DNA of 64,000 bases from Bacteroidaceae bacterium (GTDB lineage Bacteria > Bacteroidota > Bacteroidia > Bacteroidales > Bacteroidaceae). Within the stretch, counting starts at the first letter, position 1. Every line of letters begins with the position of its first letter. This document shows, piece by piece, positions 1 to 8,301 of the stretch. A program made the position numbers and the translations under genes. A model generated the notes under the pieces. The model saw nothing but the letters and a program-made list of their open reading frames with translations. It had not been told where the DNA came from and made no database searches. Location of the stretch: assembly GCA_017542145.1 (NCBI GenBank), contig JAFXXQ010000029.1:1-64000 (forward strand). The letters are read 5' to 3'.

Positions 1-1146
1 CAAACTTACGGCTGCCTGTTTGTTCTTATCAAGCACCTTCGCATATATTTGAGTGGTGGAAAGTTCACGATGACCAAGTAATTTTGATACTGTGTATATA
101 TCAGCACCAAGGTCAAGCATCATTACGGCAAAGGTATGACGAGCACAATGGAACGTGATATTCTTAGTTATACCAGCAGCAAGAGCCCAACGTTTGAGTT
201 CAAGAGAAATCCAGGTGCCGTATGTGAATCCTTCAAATACACGGTCAACATCATTCCGTCGAGTACCAAGATAAGCAACTGCTTCTTCTGATATGTCCAG
301 ATATTCCTGGCCACCAGTCTTCTTCTGCTTGAAAATGATACGAGTGAAATTACCTTGTTTGTGGATTTCTCCCCAAGTTAGTTTCTCTATATCACTCTTG
401 CGCAATCCAGTAAGACATGAAAAGAGGAATGTAGCCTTCAAGATAGGGTAGTTGCATGGTGTGGCTGCAAGCTTCTTGACCTCTTCAATCGTTAGGTACT
501 CGCGCTCAACCTCTTCTTGCTTGAACCCCTCGATACCTCTAATAGGATTCTTAGTGATAATACCTTTCTCAAAAGCCTCATTGATACATGCACGGAGCTT
601 GTTGAAGTAGGAAACTTTAGAGTTTTGTGATAATCCCTCGAAAGCGTAAACACGCTTAGAACCTCCACGCTTTCTGGTATCTTTCTCTGCTGTGTTCAAA
701 TAATCTTTGAACCCTTGAATCCATGCAGCGTCAATATCATCAAAAGTGGTAAACTCATCGCAATATATTTCGAGGTGTTTAAGACAACTGTGCCAGTTGC
801 CCCAATTACCCAAAGTGTCAGGAGTTTTCAACCGTTCTTCGCACATCTGGCGATAAAAATCAAGGAAACGAACTCCTTCCTGTTTGGGCTGTCCTATTTC
901 ATATTTGCCACTAAATAGGTCAAGCTCACGTTTGGCTCGCATAGAATTAGCTACTGCTAAGGTCTGGCGGTTTTGCTCCTTCTCAATAGCAGTATTGGGA
1001 ACAACAAGGTAGAGCTTCAGATATTCTTTCACTCGCTTGCCATTAGAGTAGATGTCAAGATAGAGACTGGAACTTCCATCTGCCAGTTTCTTTTCACGAA
1101 GCTTGACTTGTCCTCGTTGAGTTGTTGATGTTTGTTTCTTTGCCAT
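1..1146 (-). CDS. Tyrosine recombinase (integrase) of a mobile element, C-terminus cut by window edge
   Basis: This is a site-specific recombinase of the phage-integrase family, expected to integrate and excise an integrative element. I translated 382 residues from the ATG at 1146; the frame is open to base 1, so only a short C-terminal tail is missing. An N-terminal arm-binding region (about 1-85) and a SAM-like core-binding region (about 90-205) precede the catalytic domain. The catalytic set is complete: R249 in TGLRKSD, K276/K277, H333 and R336 in HCARH, H359 in LLGH, and Y368 in QIYAK. It reads away from mnmE, and the element body must lie left of the window. The layout, with int beside the 3' end of mnmE (trmE), recalls islands of the SGI1 type; that target is inferred, not shown. 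Confidence 0.93.
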   Translation of the reverse strand, partial: MAKKQTSTTQRGQVKLREKKLADGSSSLYLDIYSNGKRVKEYLKLYLVVPNTAIEKEQNRQTLAVANSMRAKRELDLFSGKYEIGQPKQEGVRFLDFYRQMCEERLKTPDTLGNWGNWHSCLKHLEIYCDEFTTFDDIDAAWIQGFKDYLNTAEKDTRKRGGSKRVYAFEGLSQNSKVSYFNKLRACINEAFEKGIITKNPIRGIEGFKQEEVEREYLTIEEVKKLAATPCNYPILKATFLFSCLTGLRKSDIEKLTWGEIHKQGNFTRIIFKQKKTGGQEYLDISEEAVAYLGTRRNDVDRVFEGFTYGTWISLELKRWALAAGITKNITFHCARHTFAVMMLDLGADIYTVSKLLGHRELSTTQIYAKVLDKNKQAAVSL

Positions 1147-1187
1147 TGCCTTTATAGTTTTAACGAGTTACTACCAAATGTCGCCAC

Positions 1188-1260
1188 GGGGGACAAAAAA
1201 CCATCTTTCGGGGGACAAAAAATGGGGGTGCGTCACTCTTTGGGGGACATCTGGGGGACA
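1188..1260. repeat. Four GGGGGACA direct repeats upstream of the integrase
   Basis: GGGGGACA occurs at 1188, 1210, 1242 and 1253, all in the same orientation, within about 70 bp upstream of the integrase start at 1146. The first two are followed by A-runs. They lie where an integrase promoter, operator or recombination-accessory sites would be expected. Function is not known; the repeats are seen directly. Confidence 0.7.
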
Positions 1261-1270
1261 AAGTTAGGCA

Positions 1271-1375
1271 AAAATCTGCAAACAAACAATACCTAAATCA
1301 AAAAATCTGCAAAAACCAGAACAATCTTTAACACTTGAAAACAAGGCATTTACAGGCTTATTTTTGCAGATTTTA
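1271..1375. repeat. AAAATCTGCAAA repeats, two direct and one inverted, between int and mnmE
   Basis: AAAATCTGCAAA is at 1271-1282 and, extended to 15 bp, at 1301-1315. The reverse complement is at 1361-1375 with 14 of 15 bases matching. They lie in the gap between the integrase and the mnmE stop codon, where arm-type integrase sites of an attachment region are usually found. Assignment as arm sites is inference. Confidence 0.55.
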
Positions 1376-1395
1376 TGTGTTTCTTTGCAATCGGA

Positions 1396-2757
1396 CTATT
1401 TTCCCACGCAAAAATGAGAGAAAATATTAGAGAGGGTTTCTTGGGAAGTGATAAGGCCGCCTGTAATTTCGGAAAGATCGGAAAGAACGAGACGGAGGTC
1501 TTCGGAGATAAGATCGCCAGAAATGTTTCTATGAAGGCCTTCGAGAATACGCTGAAGATTATCCTGGGCATGGGTAAGGGCTTCAAAATGGCGAACGTTG
1601 GTGACGATGACGTCGTTTGAAGAGATTTCTGGGATGTCTGCAGCAGCGAGGATGGCGGATTCAAGTTCTGGGATACCTTGGCCGGTTTTGGCGGAAATAG
1701 GGATAACAGAGAGGGTTGCCATTTTATAACAAAAGGCGGAATTGATATCGGTTTTGTTCCAAACGGGAATTATGGAGCGGCCTTCGCAACGGGAGGTGAT
1801 ATCTGTAATCTCGGGTTCAGTAGGCATTTCGTCGATAAGCCAGAGGACAATGCGAGCCTTGTCGATAGCGGAGTAGGTGCGGCTGATGCCCATTTGCTCC
1901 ACCTCGTCGGTGGTCTGGCGGATGCCTGCGGTATCGATAAAGCGGAAGGTGATGCCACGAATATCGATAGTATCCTCAATGGTGTCACGCGTGGTGCCAT
2001 GAATGTTGCTGACAATAGCTCTGTCGTCGTGCAGCAAACGGTTAAGGAGTGTGCTCTTACCCACGTTAGTTTTACCGACGATTGCGACAGGAATACCCTG
2101 CTTGAGCGCCTGCCCTATCTTAAAGGAGTGGGTTAGTTGGGTAATATGTGTGTAGATAGTATTTGCCAACGTTAGCAGTTCAGAACGATCGGCAAACTCC
2201 AGATCCTCGTGGTCGGAGAAATCAAGTTCAAGCTCGAGTAGGGTAGTGAGGTGAAGAAGTTGCTGACGCAGGATTACGAGCTCCGATGAGAACTGCCCCC
2301 GCAGTTGGGAAATAGCTATCTGATGAGTAGCTCGATTGCTGCTGGCAATAAGGTCCGCTACAGCTTCGGCTTGGCTGAGGTCCATTTTTCCATTCAGGAA
2401 GGCTCGCTCGGTGAACTCCCCAGCTCGTGCCATACGACACCCGCATTGCACCAATTCCTCCAATACCTTATTAATAATATAGCGAGAACCGTGACAGGTG
2501 ATTTCGACGCTATCTTCGCCGGTGTATGAATGAGGTGCGCGGAAGAGTGAGACAACCACATCGTCAATCGTCTCACCCCCATCTGATTGAAGGGTGCCGT
2601 AGGAAAGGCTGTAACCTGCTCGGGAAGCAAGGGGATGACCGTTTGCTGCGTGGAACAAGGCATCAACGGCAGGAATAGCACCCGATCCTGAAATGCGGAT
2701 AATGCCAAGAGCTCCTCCTGCGGGCGTGGCTGGGGCACAAATGGTGTCGTTGTTCAT
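1396..2757 (-). CDS. mnmE: tRNA modification GTPase MnmE
   Basis: MnmE (TrmE/ThdF), with MnmG, installs the carboxymethylaminomethyl group on wobble U34 of certain tRNAs. The 453-aa length is normal for the family. An N-terminal folate-binding domain is followed by a helical region with an embedded G domain: P-loop GKTNVGKS at residues 228-235, then GTTRDT and DTAGI. The C-terminus ends in FCVGK, matching the conserved CxGK tail with the catalytic cysteine, so the gene is intact despite the mobile-element boundary just downstream. Its start touches the stop codon of the upstream nucleoside phosphorylase (0 bp gap), so the two are probably cotranscribed. Confidence 0.97.
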   Translation of the reverse strand: MNNDTICAPATPAGGALGIIRISGSGAIPAVDALFHAANGHPLASRAGYSLSYGTLQSDGGETIDDVVVSLFRAPHSYTGEDSVEITCHGSRYIINKVLEELVQCGCRMARAGEFTERAFLNGKMDLSQAEAVADLIASSNRATHQIAISQLRGQFSSELVILRQQLLHLTTLLELELDFSDHEDLEFADRSELLTLANTIYTHITQLTHSFKIGQALKQGIPVAIVGKTNVGKSTLLNRLLHDDRAIVSNIHGTTRDTIEDTIDIRGITFRFIDTAGIRQTTDEVEQMGISRTYSAIDKARIVLWLIDEMPTEPEITDITSRCEGRSIIPVWNKTDINSAFCYKMATLSVIPISAKTGQGIPELESAILAAADIPEISSNDVIVTNVRHFEALTHAQDNLQRILEGLHRNISGDLISEDLRLVLSDLSEITGGLITSQETLSNIFSHFCVGK

Positions 2758-3627
2758 TTAGATACGGTCAAGAACGATGCGGATGAGGGTGCCGATGGAG
2801 TTCTTATAGTCGGTGCTCATTTCCTTAGCATAGCGATTGGCTATGACCATGCAGCAGGTCATCGCGCGATGACCGAGCAAAGCCGCAAGTCCTGCAAGTG
2901 CTGAGCCCTCCATCTCGAAGTTTGTGACGCGCTGGCCCTCATACTCGAATGACATGATTTTCTCGTTTTGATTGGGGTCAGTAAGGGGAATGCGGAGGAC
3001 ACGTCCTTGCGGCCCATAGAAGCCTCCACAAGCTATCGTAACGCCGTGAACCATTACTTCGCCGCCTATGCGCGACGTGAGCTCGAGACTGTTGTCGATG
3101 ACATACGGAGCACCCTTCTGGGGACTCCAATCCATATGACGCTTGAAGGCGTCCTCGAAGGCGAGGTCGCAGACACGGTCACGTCCAGCATAGTAGTTGA
3201 GCAGACCGTCGAAACCGATGGATTTGTCGGAGCAGATGAACGTGCCCACGGGCGTAAAGGGCTGCAAACCTCCGCAGGTACCGATGCGCACTACCTCCAG
3301 AGATGTCAAGGAAGTTTTTTCGGTACGGGTGTCGAAGTCGATATTTACCAGCGCATCGAGTTCGTTCATGACGATATCGATGTTGTCGCATCCGATACCT
3401 GTTGAAAGAACTGATATCCGCTTGCCGCCATAAGTGCCCGTCACGGTACGGAACTCGCGACTCTGTATTTCACACTCGCGGCTATCAAAGTGCGAGGCGA
3501 CAAGATCCACCCGGCCAGGGTCGCCGACAAGGATGATTTTGTGAGCTATCTGCTCAGGACGTACATGCAAGTGGAAGACGGATCCGTCTTCGTTGATTAT
3601 CAGCTCTGATGGTGCAAAATGCTTCAT
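2758..3627 (-). CDS. udp: Nucleoside phosphorylase, uridine phosphorylase type
   Basis: The 289-aa protein belongs to the PNP/UDP family, which cleaves nucleosides with phosphate to give a free base and ribose 1-phosphate. Near the N-terminus it has the phosphate-binding motif VGDPGR, then GTCGG, and later FEMEGSA, in which the glutamate contacts the ribose. Uridine is the likely substrate because the overall pattern is closest to uridine phosphorylases, but other pyrimidine or purine nucleosides cannot be excluded. It is the middle gene of the minus-strand operon, 20 bp after the TPR gene and directly abutting mnmE. Confidence 0.85.
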   Translation of the reverse strand: MKHFAPSELIINEDGSVFHLHVRPEQIAHKIILVGDPGRVDLVASHFDSRECEIQSREFRTVTGTYGGKRISVLSTGIGCDNIDIVMNELDALVNIDFDTRTEKTSLTSLEVVRIGTCGGLQPFTPVGTFICSDKSIGFDGLLNYYAGRDRVCDLAFEDAFKRHMDWSPQKGAPYVIDNSLELTSRIGGEVMVHGVTIACGGFYGPQGRVLRIPLTDPNQNEKIMSFEYEGQRVTNFEMEGSALAGLAALLGHRAMTCCMVIANRYAKEMSTDYKNSIGTLIRIVLDRI

Positions 3628-3647
3628 ATCTTTCTTGGGTATTAGTG

Positions 3648-5114
3648 TTATTTCGAAAGGAATGTTTTCTCGGTATTGCGGGCACGTTTTTCCAACGTAG
3701 CAACCTCTTCGACAAGGGCGTCGTAGTCGGCTTCCAGAAGGATTAGTTCAGCAGAAAGGTCCTCGCGCTTGCGAGCAGAGGCAGCGGCATAGGCATCACG
3801 CTTGCTTTCGAGCTTGGCCTCTAACACGGAGAGCTTTTCCTTGGCTTTCAGGTAGTTTTCATAGAGACTGCGCGCTTCGACGCTATGGAAATCCGATAGG
3901 TGATGGTAGTCCTTCAGGTCGTCAAGTACGAAGATGAAGTCCACGTTGGGCGACGACTGGTCTGACAACAGGTTCTGTTCGCCCAGCATCAGACGGAAGA
4001 GGTTTTGCTTGGCCTTACGGACGGTTTCTTCGTCGGTTTGCGTCTCGGCAATGGAGACGATGTTCGATGCCCGCCAGATAGTGGATGCCCCATCGGTTTC
4101 CGCATCGTAGTAATCCCTCTTCCCTCCGTTCCAAACGAAGGTGTAGACGCAGACGAATCCTTCCGGCTGGCGTCTGTCGGTAGCAAACCATCCAAGGCCG
4201 TTCAGTTCGTCAATCACCATCATATAGTCGTTATCTGCCGAGTTGAAAGGCATGCCAAGGTTTTCAGAACGGAGGAAACGGTCAGCATCAGGATTGTAGC
4301 GGGTGATAAAGAGGTCGTAGCCTCCCATGCTTTCAGGGCCGTTGTTGGAGAAATAAAACGTGATTCCGTCGGAGAGCATGAAGGGATAGTTGTTGTCTCC
4401 CTCGTTAGGAAGGCCGTCGACAATCTGGGGCGTGCTCCACGAGTCGTTCATGCGGTAGCTGGTGCTGAGGGTGATACGTCCGCTGTCAGTCGTGCAGGCT
4501 TGCCACCTGCGATTGCCCATCTGCGAGAGAAACATCGTACCGTCAAGGGCGTTCTCGTCGCCGGAATACTCGCTGAGCGTATAGACGGCTCCAGCATCGC
4601 TGCCTGGATGGTAGGCCTGCAGGAATGCGGTTTTCTCCACCACAAGGCTGTCGATAATTGTGACCTTCTCCACGCGATGCATGAATTTCTGCCTCAGACG
4701 GATGTCCTGCAGAAACTGCGTCTGCTGGACGTAGAGCGTGTCACTCGGGTCGGCAGCGCTCAGGAACGTCTCAAGGTTTTCAGCAGCATCGGCATAGTTT
4801 CCTTTGAGGTAGTAGTAGCGTGCCAGGTAGCGATAGGCATTCTGCACCTTCTTGCTGGCGGCGAACTCGAGATAGGGGAGAGACTCGTCGATTTCTCCTG
4901 TCTCAATGCAGCATGCGCCATACCAATAGTTGATGCGTGCGTCGCGTGGGGCCGTCTTCAGGCAACGCTTCAGTTGCGGCAAAGCCTCGGCATACTTTCC
5001 GTCAAGGAAGTTCTGCCGCGCCAGCTGCTCCAACGTCTGCGCATCGACGTTCACGCAAAATAATAGCAGCGCCGCAAGGACAGAGAAAGCCAGTTTTATT
5101 CGGTTGGATATCAT
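3648..5114 (-). CDS. Secreted TPR protein with PD40-like propeller segments and C-terminal coiled coil
   Basis: I chose the ATG at 5114, not the upstream one at 5216. It sits 8 bases after GGAGG and begins a clean signal peptide (MISNRIKLAFSVLAALLLF...ending VDAQ), while the ATG at 5216 overlaps a -7 promoter box (5214-5221). The mature 488-aa protein starts with TPR-like helices (LDGKYAEALPQLKRC onward). Two PD40/WD40-like blades follow (GITFYFSNNGPESMGGYDL and a later GWFATDRR segment). The last 70 residues are a Lys/Glu-rich coiled coil. TPR plus PD40 occurs in T9SS-associated periplasmic proteins such as PorE, but no OmpA-like peptidoglycan-binding domain is visible, so no Por name is given. 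Confidence 0.8.
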   Translation of the reverse strand: MISNRIKLAFSVLAALLLFCVNVDAQTLEQLARQNFLDGKYAEALPQLKRCLKTAPRDARINYWYGACCIETGEIDESLPYLEFAASKKVQNAYRYLARYYYLKGNYADAAENLETFLSAADPSDTLYVQQTQFLQDIRLRQKFMHRVEKVTIIDSLVVEKTAFLQAYHPGSDAGAVYTLSEYSGDENALDGTMFLSQMGNRRWQACTTDSGRITLSTSYRMNDSWSTPQIVDGLPNEGDNNYPFMLSDGITFYFSNNGPESMGGYDLFITRYNPDADRFLRSENLGMPFNSADNDYMMVIDELNGLGWFATDRRQPEGFVCVYTFVWNGGKRDYYDAETDGASTIWRASNIVSIAETQTDEETVRKAKQNLFRLMLGEQNLLSDQSSPNVDFIFVLDDLKDYHHLSDFHSVEARSLYENYLKAKEKLSVLEAKLESKRDAYAAASARKREDLSAELILLEADYDALVEEVATLEKRARNTEKTFLSK

Positions 5115-5213
5115 CGTCATTTCCTCCATTGGTTTCATTGAATTGGCAAAGTTAGTATAAAAATGCGAATAAGCGCGACAAATGTCGATTTTTTTTCTTT
5201 CAGAATTCTCCTG

Positions 5214-5221
5214 CAAAGATA
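5214..5221 (-). promoter_or_regulatory. -7 box (TATCTTTG) of the TPR/phosphorylase/mnmE operon
   Basis: The minus strand reads TATCTTTG, a perfect TAnnTTTG -7 element of the Bacteroidetes primary sigma factor. No TTG lies at the expected -33 distance. It gives a leader of about 90 nt to the ATG at 5114. Confidence 0.5.
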
Positions 5222-5295
5222 CAACATTTCGTTTCGTCTTTTTTCCATTTAAATCGAGAGGGTGCTATGAGGCCAATTTCGGACTATACCCTACA

Positions 5296-5379
5296 GCGCA
5301 GTCAACTAATTTCCCCACGCAAGCATCTGAGCGCTCAACGCAGGCGAATAATTTTTCAGCGCAGGCAACTATTCAGGCC
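5296..5379 (+). repeat. 21-bp tandem array, 4 units (array A)
   Basis: Four units of exactly 21 bp start at 5296, 5317, 5338 and 5359. Each begins with [GA]CGCA; the last two continue as GGCGAATAATT and GGCAACTATT. Read as codons from the CGC, the units give RSQLISP, RKHLSAQ, RRRIIFQ and RRQLFRP. The array is in the divergent gap between the TPR operon and the DUF486 gene. The same consensus recurs at 48599 and, inverted, at 59169. Confidence 0.8.
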
Positions 5380-5484
5380 TCTATTTGAGTTGGGGAAAGT
5401 GAGTTTTTTTTTATTCCCGCTCGCAAAAAATAGCAATTGTCCTATCCTGTATGGCTTTCACTTTGAAAAAACCCGTGAAAAATG

Positions 5485-5515
5485 TTGTTGCAACCACTCA
5501 AATGTATTACTTTTG
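5485..5515 (+). promoter_or_regulatory. Promoter of the DUF486 gene
   Basis: TTG at 5485-5487, a 20-bp spacer and TACTTTTG at 5508-5515 match the Bacteroidetes TTG-N19/20-TAnnTTTG promoter. Transcription would start near 5521, about 80 nt before the ATG at 5604. Confidence 0.7.
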
Positions 5516-5603
5516 CAACCGTTTTTTTGCAGAACTGCTTGCTGGCAAAAAAACAACAATCAACTTAAAGCAGAGGTTTAAGAAACGTGTAATAATAGAT
5601 TGT

Positions 5604-5972
5604 ATGATTGGTTTTTGGACTATAGTTCTATTGGTTTTTTCCAACATCTTCATGACGTTGGCGTGGTATGGTAACCTGAAACTTCAGGAGATGAACATCA
5701 TCACCAATTGGCCGTTGATTCTGATTATTTTAGCCTCGTGGGGCATAGCGTTGGTAGAGTATTTTTTCATGATTCCAGCCAACCGCATGGGGTCGAATAT
5801 CAACGGGGGGCCGTTCACACTTTTTCAATTGAAGGTCATTCAGGAGGTTATCTCGCTGACGGTCTTCACGATAATGATTACCTTTATGTTCAAAGGCGAG
5901 CATCTGCAATGGAATCACATCGTGTCGTTCATCTGTATGATTGCTGCCGTCTATTTCATGTTCCGAAAGTAA
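5604..5972 (+). CDS. DUF486 / DMT-family small membrane protein
   Basis: The 122-aa protein has four predicted transmembrane helices (MIGFWTIVLLVFSNIFMTLAW, LILIILASWGIALVEYFFM, VISLTVFTIMITFMF, IVSFICMIAAVYFMF), with PANRMGSNINGGPFTLFQLKVIQE-type conserved loops characteristic of DUF486. The family is related to drug/metabolite transporters of EmrE size; the substrate is unknown. The start at 5604 is preferred over upstream in-frame codons because family similarity begins there and the promoter precedes it. The 3' end overlaps the convergent CE15 esterase gene by 22 bp. Confidence 0.85.
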   Translation: MIGFWTIVLLVFSNIFMTLAWYGNLKLQEMNIITNWPLILIILASWGIALVEYFFMIPANRMGSNINGGPFTLFQLKVIQEVISLTVFTIMITFMFKGEHLQWNHIVSFICMIAAVYFMFRK

Positions 5973-7114
5973 GTTTCAACCTGCCGCCCCAGCAGGAATC
6001 GGTCGATATAAGCCTGAACCTCGGGCCATTGGCTCTCAGGCAATTGGCAATGTCCGTGACCTCCTTCGATACTCCATCCCATACGGTCGGCAATATCAAA
6101 GCGCTCCCACACCTTGCTGGCAGCCTTTGCCGATACCAGCATCGACTCGTCAGCAAGCCACTCATAGTCAGGATTGCCCAATAGCAACAAGGCTCGCGGG
6201 CAAATCATGGCGCAGAGTTCATGTTGGTCATAAGGCAGCCGGTAAACGCTATCCCCATGGAAATGTTCTTTCTGGCTTTCCAAAAACCAATGATAGTCGG
6301 TTTTGTCCAAGTCTTCTACATTCTTCGTTGATTCGTGCGACGCACGCCATGCTGCAGCTCCTCCACCTCCCGGCTCCTGGGCAATAGTCAGCGCCACCCG
6401 CTCATCGAAAGCACCACAATAGAGCGCCATTTTTCCGGCATAAGAACAGCCTGTCACGCCGATATGACGGATGTCAATCTTCGTCACATCTGTTCCCAGC
6501 TGTTGCAATCCGTCGATGAGACGGCTCAATCCCCATGCCCATTCGCTATAGGCGCCATTATCCTTCAGGTGAGGGTAGAGGCGGTCGAAATCATGCTCTC
6601 CTCGCTCGTGATGATTTCCCCATTGTCCGTAGTCGTTCACCTGCTTCTCGTGATAGGTCATTATGGCAATGGGACGATCGGCAAACAGTTGATAGGGAAG
6701 GGACATCATGCTGGTGCCAATCATCAGGGCATAAGGCGCAGAACCCGTTTGGGGATAGTGGATGGTGGATCGGAGCGTCAGCGTCTGACCGTTTACAGTT
6801 ACATCAACAATAAGCGTGTCGCCCACCATGCGAGCCTTCACTTGCTCCGATGTAACATCTGGCTTTATTCCAATTCCATAGTGCTGAATTTGAGCAGAAA
6901 TCACGTTTCGTCGGCGCTCCCAGTCGCCGAAGTCATTTACCCCTTCCAGAGGGTCAGGCAATTCGCGGATAATGGGCAGCTCATCGGCAGGAGGAAAAAG
7001 AGGTTTTTCGATGTGACTTCCCGTGTTTTCCTGTTCATAAACAAGAGGAGGCTGTGCCGTAGCTATGGCAGCCAAAAAGAATAAGAATGCTGATAATAAA
7101 TACTTTTTCATCAT
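5951..7114 (-). CDS. CE15-family glucuronoyl esterase, secreted
   Basis: This 387-aa alpha/beta hydrolase starts with a signal peptide (MMKKYLLSAFLFFLAAIATA). Glucuronoyl esterases cleave ester links between lignin alcohols and 4-O-methyl-glucuronoyl side chains of xylan. The family signature surrounds the nucleophile Ser224 in TGCSYAGK, followed by AQEPGGGG, then ICPRALLLLGNPDYEW and GHGHCQLP near the C-terminus, which supplies the catalytic histidine. CE15 enzymes normally have Arg right after the serine (GCSR); here it is Tyr. It is a single gene with its own promoter, between a DUF486 gene and ftsY, and is not in a recognisable polysaccharide utilisation locus. Confidence 0.85.
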   Translation of the reverse strand: MMKKYLLSAFLFFLAAIATAQPPLVYEQENTGSHIEKPLFPPADELPIIRELPDPLEGVNDFGDWERRRNVISAQIQHYGIGIKPDVTSEQVKARMVGDTLIVDVTVNGQTLTLRSTIHYPQTGSAPYALMIGTSMMSLPYQLFADRPIAIMTYHEKQVNDYGQWGNHHERGEHDFDRLYPHLKDNGAYSEWAWGLSRLIDGLQQLGTDVTKIDIRHIGVTGCSYAGKMALYCGAFDERVALTIAQEPGGGGAAAWRASHESTKNVEDLDKTDYHWFLESQKEHFHGDSVYRLPYDQHELCAMICPRALLLLGNPDYEWLADESMLVSAKAASKVWERFDIADRMGWSIEGGHGHCQLPESQWPEVQAYIDRFLLGRQVETYFRNMK

Positions 7115-7142
7115 GAGTTTTATAAGCTATTATTCATGCCCA

Positions 7143-7173
7143 CAAAGGTAGAAAAAGTTGAGCGAAAAAGCAA
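7143..7173 (-). promoter_or_regulatory. Promoter of the CE15 esterase gene
   Basis: On the minus strand TTG (7173-7171), a 20-bp spacer beginning CTTTTTCGCT, and TACCTTTG (7150-7143). The spacer is nearly the same as in the promoters at 38366 and 59109. Confidence 0.8.
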
Positions 7174-7232
7174 ATATTTTTTAATTTTTCCCGATGGAAA
7201 GGGGTTTTTTGGCTTATTTAAGAAATAAAAAC

Positions 7233-7262
7233 TTGTTGTATGAAAAAAAATGCCTAACTTTG
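7233..7262 (+). promoter_or_regulatory. Promoter of ftsY
   Basis: TTG at 7233-7235, 19-bp spacer, TAACTTTG at 7255-7262. Transcription would start near 7268, about 20 nt before the ftsY ATG, which is preceded by GGAGG. Confidence 0.75.
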
Positions 7263-7289
7263 CACGCATTTATAGAAATGGAGGCTTAA

Positions 7290-8291
7290 ATGGGTATTTT
7301 TTCTATTTTCTCAAGATCCAAAAAGAACACAAGCCTGAGTAACGAGGAAGCTGCTCAATTGGCTGAATCAAAGGCTGTTTATGATAAGGGGCTCGCACGC
7401 TCGAAGGAAAGCGTACTGGGCAAGCTCGCCCGTGCCGTTGCCGGCAAGTCGAAAGTCGATGACGAAGTGCTGGACAACCTTGAAGAAGCCCTCATCACCA
7501 GCGATGTAGGCATTGAGACCACGCTGAAAATCATCAAACGAATTGAAACACGCGTGGCACGCGATAAATATTTGAACACCAACGAACTTAACCATATACT
7601 GAAAGAAGAGATTGCAGCCTTGCTCACGGAAAACAAATCCGGCGAAGCCGAGGAGTTTGTCATTGAAACGGACAAGCGGCCTTACGTTATCATGGTTGTG
7701 GGCGTGAACGGTGTGGGCAAAACTACCACAATCGGTAAATTGGCTAACATGTTCAAGTCAGCAGGGCTGAAAGTCTATCTCGGAGCTGCCGACACTTTCC
7801 GTGCGGCTGCTGTAGAGCAGCTTGTGGAGTGGGGAAGAAGGGCTAATGTACCTGTCATCAAGCAGAACATGGGTGCCGACCCTGCTTCAGTAGCGTTCGA
7901 TACGGTGAAATCGGCTGTTGCTAACGATGCCGACGTCGTCATCATCGATACCGCAGGACGCCTGCACAACAAGATTGGCTTGATGAACGAGCTCACCAAG
8001 ATTAAAAACGTTATGAAAAAGGTCGTTGACCACGCGCCTGACGAAGTGCTGTTGGTTCTTGACGGCAGTACTGGGCAGAATGCCTTTGAGCAAGCCAAGC
8101 AATTCACTAAAGCAACGGAAGTCACAGCGTTGGCTATTACTAAATTGGATGGTACAGCCAAAGGTGGTGTCGTCATTGGTGTGAGCGACCAGTTCCAAAT
8201 TCCTGTCAAGTACGTCGGTTTAGGCGAAGGAATTAACAACTTACAATTGTTCGATAAGGAAGAATTCGTAGATTCTCTCTTCAAAGATTAA
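7290..8291 (+). CDS. ftsY: Signal recognition particle receptor FtsY
   Basis: FtsY is the membrane-associated SRP receptor GTPase that delivers ribosome-nascent chain complexes to the Sec translocon. The 333-aa protein lacks the long acidic A domain of enterobacterial FtsY, as is common in Bacteroidetes, and begins with MGIFSIFSRSKKN. The helical N domain is followed by the NG core: GVNGVGKTTTIGKLA, the DTFRAAA insertion-box motif, DTAGR and TKLDGTAKGG. GGAGG lies 6 bases before the ATG. It heads a plus-strand run in which rimO starts 10 bp after its stop. Confidence 0.97.
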   Translation: MGIFSIFSRSKKNTSLSNEEAAQLAESKAVYDKGLARSKESVLGKLARAVAGKSKVDDEVLDNLEEALITSDVGIETTLKIIKRIETRVARDKYLNTNELNHILKEEIAALLTENKSGEAEEFVIETDKRPYVIMVVGVNGVGKTTTIGKLANMFKSAGLKVYLGAADTFRAAAVEQLVEWGRRANVPVIKQNMGADPASVAFDTVKSAVANDADVVIIDTAGRLHNKIGLMNELTKIKNVMKKVVDHAPDEVLLVLDGSTGQNAFEQAKQFTKATEVTALAITKLDGTAKGGVVIGVSDQFQIPVKYVGLGEGINNLQLFDKEEFVDSLFKD

Positions 8292-8301
8292 AAGATAAAA
8301 A

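Larger units (their letters stand above)
5115..5603. other. Divergent intergenic region
   Basis: This gap holds the -7 box for the minus-strand operon, 21-bp array A and the promoter of the DUF486 gene. Open frames across it (for example from 5267 and 5451) only exist because the array lacks stops; the DUF486 homology begins at 5604. Confidence 0.6.

Noticed and set aside
4005..5063. 352-aa ORF opposite the TPR/PD40 gene
   Set aside because: Shadow of a well-supported gene with signal peptide and domains on the minus strand.
5267..5581. 104-aa ORF across array A
   Set aside because: Exists because the array lacks stops; it crosses the DUF486 promoter.
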